Assembly: GCF_020523795.1 (NCBI RefSeq)
Contig: NZ_JAJALI010000001.1
Span: 124,001-188,000 of the forward strand
Reading direction: 5' to 3'
Length of the DNA stretch: 64,000 nt
DNA from: Ancylobacter sp. Lp-2
GTDB lineage: Bacteria > Pseudomonadota > Alphaproteobacteria > Rhizobiales > Xanthobacteraceae
Part shown: piece after piece, positions 43,608 through 51,710 of the stretch
Position numbering within the stretch: position 1 is the first letter of the stretch
Layout of the letters: each line of letters opens with the position of its first letter
Notes under the pieces: model-generated
What the model was told of the DNA's origin: nothing
Database searches by the model: none
Seen by the model: only the letters and a program-made list of their open reading frames with translations
Program-made: the position numbers and the translations under genes

Positions 43608-44243
43608 TCATCGTCTGGTGGTGACGGAGCGTTCGATCCAGCCGAACAGCACTTCCGTCAGGATGGCGAGCAGGGCGATCGGCACCGCGCCCACCAAGAG
43701 GCGGGGCATGTTCATGATCGCGATGCCGGCATTGATGAAATCGCCGAGGCCACCGCCGCCGATGAAGGAGGCGAGCGCCGCGCCGCCGATCACCTGGATG
43801 GCGCTGGTGCGCACCCCGGCAAGGATCGAGGGCACCGCGAGCGGGATTTCGATCTGCCAGCGAATGTCGCGCCGGGCCATGCCCATGCCGTTCGCCGCGT
43901 CGAGGATGGAGGGGTCGATCTCGCGGATGCCGACCACGGTGTTGAGCAGCAGCGGCGGCACCGCCAGCACCACCAGCGCCACCACTGAGGGCAGGAGGCC
44001 GATGCCGAGAAACGGCATCGCGGCCGACAGGATGGCGAGGCTCGGGATCGAGCGCAGCGAACCGGCGACGTTGATCGCGACGAAGGCCGCGCGCGGCGCC
44101 CGCGCCACCACCAGCCCGAGCGGCATCGCGATGGCCAGCGCGATGCCGAGCGAGATGACGCACATCAGCACGTGGCGGTTGAAGGCCGAGAAGAATATGC
44201 CGGGATTGGCGAGGATCCAGTTGAACGCCTCGACGAGGATCAT
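43608..44243 (-). CDS. Betaine-type ABC transporter permease (OpuCD/OsmY-like)
   Basis: 211 residues from the ATG at 44243, overlapping the preceding permease stop as ATGA. Five to six membrane helices; the conserved loop ILDAANGMGMARRDIRWQIE followed by IPLAVPSILAGVRT is that of betaine/choline permeases. It forms the channel with the 44240-44872 product. Confidence 0.92.
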   Translation of the reverse strand: MILVEAFNWILANPGIFFSAFNRHVLMCVISLGIALAIAMPLGLVVARAPRAAFVAINVAGSLRSIPSLAILSAAMPFLGIGLLPSVVALVVLAVPPLLLNTVVGIREIDPSILDAANGMGMARRDIRWQIEIPLAVPSILAGVRTSAIQVIGGAALASFIGGGGLGDFINAGIAIMNMPRLLVGAVPIALLAILTEVLFGWIERSVTTRR

Positions 44244-44872
44244 CCGCCGACCCTCCCGCTGCGGCGGCGCAGCACCCGCTCCAGCCCGGCGAACAGATAG
44301 TCGGTGAACAGCGCCAGAGCCGAGGTCAGCAAGCCGCCGGCGATGATCTTCTCCGGAAAGCGCTGGTCGATGCCCTCGAAGATGATCACCCCCAACCCGC
44401 CGGCATTGATATAGGCCGCGACGGTGGCGATGCCGATCACCGTGACCATCGCGATGCGCACGCCGCTGACGATGAAGGGCAGCGCCAGTGGCAGCTCCAC
44501 CTCCCAGATGCGGCGCAGGCTGCCATAGCCCATGCCGTGCGCCGCCTCGAGCACGTCGCGCGGGATCGACTGGAAGCCGAGGCCGATATTGCGGATGAGG
44601 ATCATCAGCGAATAGGCGGCGAGGCCGACGATGGCCGGCGCGGCGCCGATGCCCATCACCGGGATGAACAGCGCGAACAGCGCCAGGCTCGGAATGGCGA
44701 ACAGCACGCCGGTGACGATGACGATCACGTTGAAGGTCGCTGGCCGGCGCGCCGCCCAGATACCGACCACCAGCGAGATCGCCAAGGCGATGCCGACCGA
44801 GCTCATGACGAGATAAAGATGCTGCAGCAGGGCCTCGACCAGCCGGTCGATATTCTTGGGGACCCATTTCAT
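44240..44872 (-). CDS. Betaine-type ABC transporter permease (OpuCB/OsmW-like)
   Basis: 210 residues from the ATG at 44872. Multiple membrane helices; IPSLALFALFIPVMGIGAAP and VLEAAHGMGYGSLRRIWEVE followed by LPLALPFIVSGVR are characteristic of OpuCB/OpuCD proteins. The overlap with the second permease indicates translational coupling. Confidence 0.92.
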   Translation of the reverse strand: MKWVPKNIDRLVEALLQHLYLVMSSVGIALAISLVVGIWAARRPATFNVIVIVTGVLFAIPSLALFALFIPVMGIGAAPAIVGLAAYSLMILIRNIGLGFQSIPRDVLEAAHGMGYGSLRRIWEVELPLALPFIVSGVRIAMVTVIGIATVAAYINAGGLGVIIFEGIDQRFPEKIIAGGLLTSALALFTDYLFAGLERVLRRRSGRVGG

Positions 44873-44915
44873 GGCCGAGCCCCCCGCGCCGGCCGCCGGT
44901 CCGGTCGCCGCGTTC

Positions 44916-45734
44916 TCACCACGTCGCTCCCAGTTCCCGGTCGGTGGCGTCGGCCCGTGCCGGCAGCGTCGCATAGGCGGCGATATCCGGCACGGCGAAG
45001 GCCTCCAGCCCGAGAGCCCCCAGGATCGACCGGCCGGCCGGATCGTCATGCGCACCGAGCAGCGCCGCACGGAGCGCCGCTACCGCCTCAGCCGGCTGCC
45101 CGACAGCCGCCACCAGCAGCGGGCAGGGCGTCGACGCCGTCGTCGCCACGATGCGGAAGGGCCGCACCAGCGCCGGCTCGTGGAGTTCGAGCAATTGCCA
45201 CGCATAGGCATCGACCGGCCCGGCATCGATCCGCCCCTCATCCAGCGCCGCCAGCACGCCCGAGGGGTTGAGGAACGGGCCATCCGCCGAGATACCCACA
45301 GCCGCGGCGCCGAAATGCTCGAGAAGGAATTGCCGCGGGGCATGATAGCCGGACTGCGAGTCCCGCACCGTCCAGCCCCAGCGCACCGTCGCGAGCTCGG
45401 CGATCGACTGCGGCCCGTCGCGACGCGTCACGATGTGGCTGGCATAGAGTGGCCATCCCCGTGCCCATGCCGCGCGCGACACCGGTGCGGCGAGCGGGAC
45501 GGGTCGCCGCGATGGCGCCAGCCGCGCGAAGGGATAGCCGCACATGAACACCGCCCCCATGTCCGGCCGGCTCCACAGCGTGGACAGCGGAGCAGGGGCG
45601 GCATGGGCGATCACCTCGAGCCGGACACCCGACCGCCCGGCCAGCCACGCGAACAGTTCGTCCCAGGCCGCGCGGATGGCGGGGCTGAGATTGTACATGC
45701 GCGAGCAGGCGACGGGCGGGGTGGTATCCGGCAT
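44916..45734 (-). CDS. PhnD/NMT1-like periplasmic-binding-fold protein
   Basis: 272 residues from the ATG at 45734, 5 bp past the cyclodeaminase-like gene. The sequence has MGAVFMCGYPFARLAPSRRP, IVTRRDGPQSIAEL, TVRDSQSGYHAPRQFLLEHF and DAGPVDAYAWQLLELHEPAL, which match the PhnD/SsuA/NMT1 pattern of two-lobed ligand binders. No signal peptide is apparent, which is unusual, so it may bind its ligand in the cytoplasm or be exported otherwise. It is a second binding protein in the same operon as an OpuAC-type one, possibly for a different ligand or a sensor. Confidence 0.75.
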   Translation of the reverse strand: MPDTTPPVACSRMYNLSPAIRAAWDELFAWLAGRSGVRLEVIAHAAPAPLSTLWSRPDMGAVFMCGYPFARLAPSRRPVPLAAPVSRAAWARGWPLYASHIVTRRDGPQSIAELATVRWGWTVRDSQSGYHAPRQFLLEHFGAAAVGISADGPFLNPSGVLAALDEGRIDAGPVDAYAWQLLELHEPALVRPFRIVATTASTPCPLLVAAVGQPAEAVAALRAALLGAHDDPAGRSILGALGLEAFAVPDIAAYATLPARADATDRELGATW

Positions 45735-45739
45735 GGCGA

Positions 45740-46744
45740 TCACGCGAACCGCAGCCGCTGGCCGATGCCCATGGCGTGCGCCTTGTCGACCATCGCCGCG
45801 CCGAGGGCGACATCGGTGGTGCTGAGGCCGCGATGCCAGAACAGGATGGTCTCGCCGTCGCTCTCCCGGCCCGGCTTCAGGCCGCAGACGATCTGGCCGA
45901 TCTCGGCATGCAGCGTCTCGGCGGTCACCTTGCCGGCATCGACATGCCGGCGCAGCGCGCCGAAGGGGCGGCCAGGCGCGCACTGGCCCCAATCGTCCAC
46001 CACCACCTTGTCCATGATGTCGGTGAGGTCGAATTCCAGCGCGCTCATCGTGCCGTAGGGCACCACGAACGCCCCCTTCTTCACCCATTCGGTCCTGAAC
46101 AGCGGCGTCGGCTCGGGCAGCCGGCTGGCCTCGACCATGATGTCGGCGCCCTTCAGGCAGTCTTCCCAATTGTCGGTGACGACGATCTTCTTGCCGAGGT
46201 CCTGCTCCAGCCGCGCGGCGAAGGCGTCGCGGCTTTCCGGGCGGCGGGAATGGACGCGGATTTCCTCGAAGTCGAACAAATGGTCGAGCAGCCGCACATT
46301 CCAGTAGGAGGTGCCGCGCGCGCCGACATGGCCGAGCACCTTGCTGTCCTTGCGGGCGAGATATTTGGCGCCGATCGCCGTCACCGCGCCGGTGCGCATG
46401 TCGGTGATGGCGGTGGCGTCGACGACCGCCTTCGGCATGCCGGTATGCGGGTCGAACAGGTTGAGGATCGCCATCTCGGAGGGCAGGCCGATCTTGTAGT
46501 TGTCGACGAAGTCGCCGACCACCTTCACCCCGGCCGTGTCGAGCGGCTTCACATAGCCGCGCAGCACGTTGAAATGGCCCTTGTCGGAGCTTTCGGGAAC
46601 CAGATGGACGCGCGGCTCGATGACGGTCTCGCCGCGGCCCTGGGCCTCCAGCGCCTTCTCGACCGCGCCGACGATCTCGTCATTGGTCAGCGCCAGCGCC
46701 TTGGCGTCCAGCGCGTTCAGATAGTCGATCCAGATTTCCTGCAT
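45740..46744 (-). CDS. Ornithine cyclodeaminase/mu-crystallin family protein
   Basis: 334 residues, the usual length. The family features are EPRVHLVPESSDKGHFNVLR, GVKVVGDFVDNY, ATAITDMRTGAVTAIGAKYL and VGARGTSYWNVRLLDHLF (Rossmann glycine loop), with VEASRLPEPTPLF later. These enzymes bind NAD(P) and act on amino or imino acids (ornithine cyclisation, ketimine reduction, alanine dehydrogenation). Exact substrate cannot be read; in this operon an imine or amino-acid intermediate from the imported betaine is plausible. Confidence 0.88.
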   Translation of the reverse strand: MQEIWIDYLNALDAKALALTNDEIVGAVEKALEAQGRGETVIEPRVHLVPESSDKGHFNVLRGYVKPLDTAGVKVVGDFVDNYKIGLPSEMAILNLFDPHTGMPKAVVDATAITDMRTGAVTAIGAKYLARKDSKVLGHVGARGTSYWNVRLLDHLFDFEEIRVHSRRPESRDAFAARLEQDLGKKIVVTDNWEDCLKGADIMVEASRLPEPTPLFRTEWVKKGAFVVPYGTMSALEFDLTDIMDKVVVDDWGQCAPGRPFGALRRHVDAGKVTAETLHAEIGQIVCGLKPGRESDGETILFWHRGLSTTDVALGAAMVDKAHAMGIGQRLRFA

Positions 46745-46838
46745 TCCCGTTCTCCAAGGGATCGACGGGCGGTGCCGGTCGATCGAGGGCAGTGGCGCGG
46801 CGGCCGGAGGTGAATCCTTCCGGCCGCCGCCGCCGGCA

Positions 46839-47735
46839 TCAGGGAAGAAGGCCTTCCTGCTTCAGGAATTCCTTCGCCACGTCCTTCGCCTCTTCGTGGT
46901 CGACCTCGACCTTGGCGTTCAGCACCCGCATCTTCTCATTGTCGAGATGCGGGCCGAGCACTTCGAGCACCTCGACCAGCTTCGGATTGGCGTCGATCAC
47001 CTGCTGGCGGACCACGGGGGCGACGTAGTAGGGCGGGAACAGCCCCTTGTCGTCCTTCAGCGCGACGAGGTTCTGGGTGTTGATCTGCCAGTCGGTGGCC
47101 GCGCCGTTGGCGACGTCGATGTCCTTCTGCGCCAGCGCGTCATAGCGCAGGCCCAGCTTGGCGAACTGCTTGAATTCCTTGAACTCGGCATCATAGACGC
47201 GCTTCAGGCCGGGCAGCCCGTCGGCGCGGTCCGGGAACTCGGCGCCGCCGCCGAACACCAGCTTGTTGGAGACCTTGGCGAGGTCGGACAGCGTCTTCAG
47301 CTTGTCGGCGTCGGCGGTTTCCTGGCGGACGACGATCACATAGCCGTTGTTGATGCCAGTCGGCTTCAGCCAGGCGAGGCTGAACTTCTCGGCATAGAAG
47401 TCCTTCACCTGCTTGTAGACCGCGTCGGCGTCGGTCGACATCGTGCCCTTCACCACCGCCGACAGCGCGGTGCCGGTATATTCGGGGTAGAGGTCGATCG
47501 CCCCGGTGGTCAGCGCCTGATGAGCGATCAGCGTGCCGCCGAGATTGATCTTGCGCTCCACCTGGAAGCCGGCGTTCTCCAAAAGCGCGGCGTACATCTC
47601 GGCGAGGATGTACTGCTCGGTGAAGTTCTTGCTGCCCACCTTGATCGGCTCGGCGGCGGCGGCAGGCTGGGCGGTGACAGCGACGACGGCGGCGACCACC
47701 GCGGCGGCGGCGGACAGGATCGACAGTCTTTTCAT
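46839..47735 (-). CDS. Betaine-type ABC substrate-binding protein (OpuAC/OsmX-like)
   Basis: 298 residues with a Sec signal (LSILSAAAAVVAAVVAVTAQ, cleavage after PAAAAE). The mature protein starts PIKVGSKNFTEQYILAEMYA and has GGTLIAHQALTTGAIDLYPEYTG-type sequence (split here as HQALTTGAIDLYPEYTGTAL), all typical of choline/betaine binding proteins of the OpuBC/OpuCC branch. It delivers a quaternary ammonium compound to the two permeases. It lies directly after the ammonia-lyase gene. Confidence 0.93.
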   Translation of the reverse strand: MKRLSILSAAAAVVAAVVAVTAQPAAAAEPIKVGSKNFTEQYILAEMYAALLENAGFQVERKINLGGTLIAHQALTTGAIDLYPEYTGTALSAVVKGTMSTDADAVYKQVKDFYAEKFSLAWLKPTGINNGYVIVVRQETADADKLKTLSDLAKVSNKLVFGGGAEFPDRADGLPGLKRVYDAEFKEFKQFAKLGLRYDALAQKDIDVANGAATDWQINTQNLVALKDDKGLFPPYYVAPVVRQQVIDANPKLVEVLEVLGPHLDNEKMRVLNAKVEVDHEEAKDVAKEFLKQEGLLP

Positions 47736-47780
47736 GCGCGTTCTCCCTGATGTCGTGGAGAGGAATGGGTATGGCGGCGG

Positions 47781-49283
47781 CTAGGGTTCGGATGTTTCGA
47801 CCAAGGCGGCGATGGCGGTGAAATCGGCGGCCTGCGAGCGGTCCTCGTGCAGCGGCGCGACGCGCGCGCGGATCGCGCGATAGACCTCGCCGGTGCCGGC
47901 TCCCAATTCGCCGGCCACGCCGCGCAGTTCCACCGCCTGGGCGGAGGCGGCGAGCTCGATGGCGACGAGGTAGCGCATCCGCTCGATCATCGCCTCGATC
48001 TTGGCGAGGACGCTGGGGGCCAGCGACGCCTGGTCCTCCACCCCGTCGGCGACCGGGATCGGGGTGAGCGAGACCGGCGCGGCGAGGCTGCGGATCTCCA
48101 CCTCCAGCAACGAGACGGTCTTCTGCACCGTCGCGAAGCCGGTGCGGCTCTGCCCGAGCGGGGTGAGGAAGCGCGGCAGGTCGGAAAAGCCGGCCGAGGT
48201 GATCTTCATCGTGCGCCAGGCGATGGCGGCGGCGCAGTGGGCCAGCGCCTGGCCGAGCCGCTCCCAGGCCAGCACGAAGGCGGTCATGTCGAAATTGCCA
48301 TGCGACAGGATGAGGCCTTCCTCGGCGAGCACCACCGGATTGTCGCCCGAGCTGGCGATCTCGATCCGCGTCGCCTCGCGCGCCTCGGCGAGCGCATGGA
48401 TCAGCGCGCCCCACACCTGCGGCGCGCAGCGATAGCTCAGGGGATCCTGCAGCCGCCGCGCCGCGCCCTCGGCGAGCAGCGAGCCGCCCGCCAGCAGGCC
48501 GCGCAGCCGGGCGGCGGCCTCGCGCTGCCCGAAGGCGGGCCGGGCCGCGAGGGCGCGGTCGTCGAAGGCCGTCACATTGGCGCGGAACGCCTCGAAATTG
48601 AGCGCCACCGCCGCCAGCGACCAGGCGAGCAACCGGTCGAGATCCTCCAAAGCGAGGCACGCCCGGCCGACCGACAGGCTGTTGGCGACGACGAGGGCGT
48701 GGCCGTCCTTGGGCGCCAGCGGCAGCGGGCTCAAGCCGGCGGCGGCCAGCGCCTCGCCGGCCGGCATGACGGTGCCGCGATATTCCGCCTCGCCGTCGCC
48801 CAGCAGCGCCCGCCCCATATGGGCGAGCGGTGCGAGATCGGCGGCGCCGATCGAACCGAGCGAGGGCACCACCGGATGCACGCCGGCATTCAGCGCCGCG
48901 ACGAGGCCGGCGAAGACCGGCGGCGACACGCCGGAACCGCCGGCGGCCATGCTGGCGACGCGCACCGCCATCATCGCCCGTACCGCCTCGCGCGGCAGGG
49001 CCGCGCCGACGCCCACGGCGCGGGCCTGCGGCACCCGCAACTGGAAGGCGACGAGATCGTCCACCGCCAGCTTGGTGTCGACGCCGGCGCCGAGCCCGGT
49101 CGTCAGGCCGTAGACCGGCACCTCGGCGGCGACATAGCGGTCCACCACCGCCCGGGCGGCGGCGATCCGCGCCTCGACCTCAGGCGAGACCACGAGGCGG
49201 GCATCGCGCCGGGCGATGGCGGCGATGTCCCCGGTCAAGGGGGCGGAGCCCGAAAACGAGACGGCGTTCCCGGTGGCGGTCAT
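47781..49283 (-). CDS. HAL/PAL-family lyase homologue lacking the MIO (Ala-Ser-Gly) triad
   Basis: 500 residues from the ATG at 49283, which overlaps the HutC stop as ATGA. The fold signature is clear: VYGLTTGLGAG (Tyr58 in the mobile loop), LGSIGAADLAPLAHMG, DGHALVVANSLSVG, RLQDPLSYRCAPQVWGAL and ASSGDNPVVL. In MIO enzymes the fourth block reads GASGDLAPL; here it is G146-A147-A148-D149, one residue short and without Ser, so the MIO electrophile cannot form. QDPYSxR is also changed to QDPLSYR. Ergothionase is a known HAL relative that eliminates trimethylamine without MIO. With a betaine importer in the same operon, an amine-lyase acting on a trimethylated amino acid is likely. Confidence 0.85.
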   Translation of the reverse strand: MTATGNAVSFSGSAPLTGDIAAIARRDARLVVSPEVEARIAAARAVVDRYVAAEVPVYGLTTGLGAGVDTKLAVDDLVAFQLRVPQARAVGVGAALPREAVRAMMAVRVASMAAGGSGVSPPVFAGLVAALNAGVHPVVPSLGSIGAADLAPLAHMGRALLGDGEAEYRGTVMPAGEALAAAGLSPLPLAPKDGHALVVANSLSVGRACLALEDLDRLLAWSLAAVALNFEAFRANVTAFDDRALAARPAFGQREAAARLRGLLAGGSLLAEGAARRLQDPLSYRCAPQVWGALIHALAEAREATRIEIASSGDNPVVLAEEGLILSHGNFDMTAFVLAWERLGQALAHCAAAIAWRTMKITSAGFSDLPRFLTPLGQSRTGFATVQKTVSLLEVEIRSLAAPVSLTPIPVADGVEDQASLAPSVLAKIEAMIERMRYLVAIELAASAQAVELRGVAGELGAGTGEVYRAIRARVAPLHEDRSQAADFTAIAALVETSEP

Positions 49284-50041
49284 GGCATGGACTCCTGCGG
49301 CAGGCGGACGGGTTTGGCCGGACATTCACGCGAACGGGCTTCCAGCCGGTACTTGTCGCCGGGATAGGAGAGCAGCGCACAGGTCACCACCGCCTCGCCC
49401 GACCACGTGCGGCGGAACACCCGCAGGCATGGCTGGTCCGGCTTGACGCCGAGCAGCCGGCGGATCGTCGCGTCCGGCCGGATCGCCTCGACGAAATGCT
49501 CGAAGGCGGTGATCGGCGCGACCTGCGAAAGGTATTCGTTCGGGGTGATCCGGGTGAAGTCATTGGCGAGATAGTCCGGTGCGACGACAGGATTGACGTA
49601 GCGCTCCTCCATCTGGATCGGCTGGTCGTCCTCCAGATGGACGATCAGCGTGCGCATCACCTCGATGCCGGCCGCGATGTCCAGCGACTGGGCGACACCA
49701 GCATCCGCCGCGATGCGCTCGGCGACCACCACCCGGGCGGTGTGCGCATGGCCGCGGCCGGAGATCTCCTCGGCGATGTTGCGGATCTGCAGGAGATCGA
49801 CATCCTGCCGCTGCGAGGACACGAAGGTGCCGAGCCCGGCGGAACGCGTCAGCACGCCCTCGAACATCAGCTCGCGCAAGGCGCGGTTGGCGGTCATCCG
49901 GCTGACCCCGAAGGCGGAGACCAGCTCGCTTTCGGAATAGACGCGGTCGCCGGGCTTGAGCTTGCCCTCGGCGATCAGCGCGACGATGTTGTCCTTGATG
50001 CGCAGATAATGCGGCGCGTCACCCGCCGGCCGGGTCTTCAT
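49280..50041 (-). CDS. HutC-like GntR-family repressor
   Basis: 253 residues from the ATG at 50041, overlapping the MaoC gene stop as ATGA. An N-terminal GntR wHTH (HYLRIKDNIVALIAEGKLKP, YSESELVSAFGVSRMTANRA, LRELMFEGVLTRSAGLGTFV) is followed by a UTRA ligand domain, with MEERYVNPVVAPDYLANDFT and LRVFRRTWSGEAVVTCALLS. HutC senses urocanate and represses histidine-use genes. Here it sits inside an operon whose promoter carries a HutC-type palindrome (53293-53306). The ligand is probably an acrylate made by the adjacent lyase. Confidence 0.9.
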   Translation of the reverse strand: MKTRPAGDAPHYLRIKDNIVALIAEGKLKPGDRVYSESELVSAFGVSRMTANRALRELMFEGVLTRSAGLGTFVSSQRQDVDLLQIRNIAEEISGRGHAHTARVVVAERIAADAGVAQSLDIAAGIEVMRTLIVHLEDDQPIQMEERYVNPVVAPDYLANDFTRITPNEYLSQVAPITAFEHFVEAIRPDATIRRLLGVKPDQPCLRVFRRTWSGEAVVTCALLSYPGDKYRLEARSRECPAKPVRLPQESMP

Positions 50042-50907
50042 CGCGCCAGCCTCGCCGTGCCGTGGTCGAGCACGGTGACATCCCGCGCCGGCACCCGCAC
50101 CCGGAAGTGCAGCTCGTTGCCCGCCTGCCAGACCGCCACTTCCAACGTGTCGCCGGGATACACCACGCCGGTGAAACGGGCGGCGATGGCGCTCACATCG
50201 GCGAGGCCGGGCGCTCCCATGAGCCGGCCGATCGCATAGCCGGCAAGGCCGAAGCTGCACAGGCCGTGCAGGATGGGACGCAGGAAGCCGGCCTGAAGCG
50301 CATAGGCGGGATCGGAATGCAGCGGGTTGCGATCGCCGTTCAGGCGGTAGAGCAGCGCGGCATCGCCGGCCACCGCCAGCGACAGCAGCGCATCGGGCGC
50401 CCGCTCCGGTACCGGCGGCAGCGGCGCCAGCGGCGTGCCGGCCGAGCCGCAGCCGCCATCGCCGCGGCAGGCATTGGTCTGCAGGATGGTGGCGACCAGC
50501 GCCGCGTCCGGCCGATCATCCTCGGCCAGCACCGCGATGGTGCGCTCGAAGGTGGCGAACATCCCCTTGCCGGGACCGCGATCGACCACCGACACCATGC
50601 GGGAGCGCGAGACCAGCGGCGTGTCGAAGGGCACCGGCCGATGCAGCGTCAGCCGGTGCTCGGAATGCACCAGCCGCTGCCAGTCGACGCCGGCATCCTT
50701 CATCCACGGGCCGGGATGCGCCAGGATATTGGCGAGAGTCGGCGTCGGCACCAGGCCGTTTTCCTGCGTCCGCCGCAGGTGCTCGGCATCGAGTGGCTCG
50801 CGGCCATAGCCGACCGACAGCGCGTAGAGCATGGCGTCGCGAGCGCTCGCCACGCCCCTGCCCTCGGGAATGGGGAAGTCCATGAGATCGCGGGCGGAGA
50901 CCGGCAT
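50038..50907 (-). CDS. MaoC-family (R)-hydratase-like protein
   Basis: 289 residues from the ATG at 50907, right after the SDR stop. Two hot-dog domains are predicted. The second has the hydratase-2 motif YRLNGDRNPLHSDPAYALQA followed by GFLRPILHGLC, with the catalytic Asp-His pair. The N-terminal half (VGYGREPLDAEHLRRTQENG) is the degenerate hot-dog as in eukaryotic MFE hydratases. It hydrates an enoyl-CoA to a hydroxyacyl-CoA. In this operon the likely substrate is an acrylyl-CoA formed by the CoA-transferase. Confidence 0.88.
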   Translation of the reverse strand: MPVSARDLMDFPIPEGRGVASARDAMLYALSVGYGREPLDAEHLRRTQENGLVPTPTLANILAHPGPWMKDAGVDWQRLVHSEHRLTLHRPVPFDTPLVSRSRMVSVVDRGPGKGMFATFERTIAVLAEDDRPDAALVATILQTNACRGDGGCGSAGTPLAPLPPVPERAPDALLSLAVAGDAALLYRLNGDRNPLHSDPAYALQAGFLRPILHGLCSFGLAGYAIGRLMGAPGLADVSAIAARFTGVVYPGDTLEVAVWQAGNELHFRVRVPARDVTVLDHGTARLAR

Positions 50908-50909
50908 GC

Positions 50910-51710
50910 TCAGACTCCCTTGCCGGCGGCCGGCTTGCGGACCCCGCCGGCGAGCCGGATGCCGCCATCGACCGACAGCAGTTCGCCGGTGACGAAACGG
51001 GCGCCCTCGACCAGCCACACCACCGCCTCGGCGACGTCCTCCGGCGTGGCGACGCGGCCGAGCGGCGCGGTGCCCGAGAAGCGGGTGGCCAGCGCCTGAT
51101 AGGCGTCCTCGCCCAGCGTCTGGCGCATCCAGCGCGTGTCGATCACGCCGGGGCATACCGCGTTGACCCGGATCTCCGGGCCGCAGGTCCGCGCCAGCGC
51201 CAGGGTCAGCGCGTTGAGCGCGCCCTTGGAGGCGGTGTAGGCCAGCGAGGTGCCGCCGCCGGTGAAGGCGACATTGGAGGAGACGTTGACGATGGCACCG
51301 CCGCCGGCAGCGCGCATGGCGGGGATCGCCGCCCGGCACATCTGGTAGGTGCCGACCACGTTGACGCCGAACACCTTCTGGAAGTCCTCGCCCGACAGCG
51401 TCTCCAGATCGAACGGATCGGACTTCACCGTCACCGCTGCATTGTTGATGAGCGCGTCGAGGCGCCCCCAGCGCGCGACGGCCCGGTCGACCATCATCCG
51501 GCACTCGGCATCGTCCGAGACGTCGGCCCGCACCAGTTCCACCTCGGCGCCGAGCGCGGCGCAGGCCGCCGCCGTCTCCTCCGCCTCGGCCTGGCTGCGG
51601 GTGTAGTTCACCACCACCCGCGCACCCTTCTCCGCCAGCATCCGCGCGCAGGAGGCGCCGACCCCGGTGGCCGAGCCGGTGACGATGACGACGGCTTCAT
51701 CGAGCTTCAC
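50910..51710 (-). CDS. Short-chain dehydrogenase/reductase
   Basis: 266 residues from a GTG at 51710, which overlaps the CoA-transferase stop as GTGA; no better ATG is in place. SDR motifs are complete: TGSATGVGASCARM, LINNAA, NVSSNVAF and YTASKGALN, plus AVCPGVIDTRWM. It probably oxidises the 3-hydroxyacyl-CoA made by the MaoC hydratase. Position between the CoA-transferase and hydratase genes supports this. Confidence 0.88.
   Translation of the reverse strand: MKLDEAVVIVTGSATGVGASCARMLAEKGARVVVNYTRSQAEAEETAAACAALGAEVELVRADVSDDAECRMMVDRAVARWGRLDALINNAAVTVKSDPFDLETLSGEDFQKVFGVNVVGTYQMCRAAIPAMRAAGGGAIVNVSSNVAFTGGGTSLAYTASKGALNALTLALARTCGPEIRVNAVCPGVIDTRWMRQTLGEDAYQALATRFSGTAPLGRVATPEDVAEAVVWLVEGARFVTGELLSVDGGIRLAGGVRKPAAGKGV

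Noticed and set aside
47781..49283. Direct naming as HutH or as ergothionase
   Set aside because: HutH is excluded by loss of the MIO triad; ergothionase would need catalytic residues and substrate I cannot verify from sequence alone.
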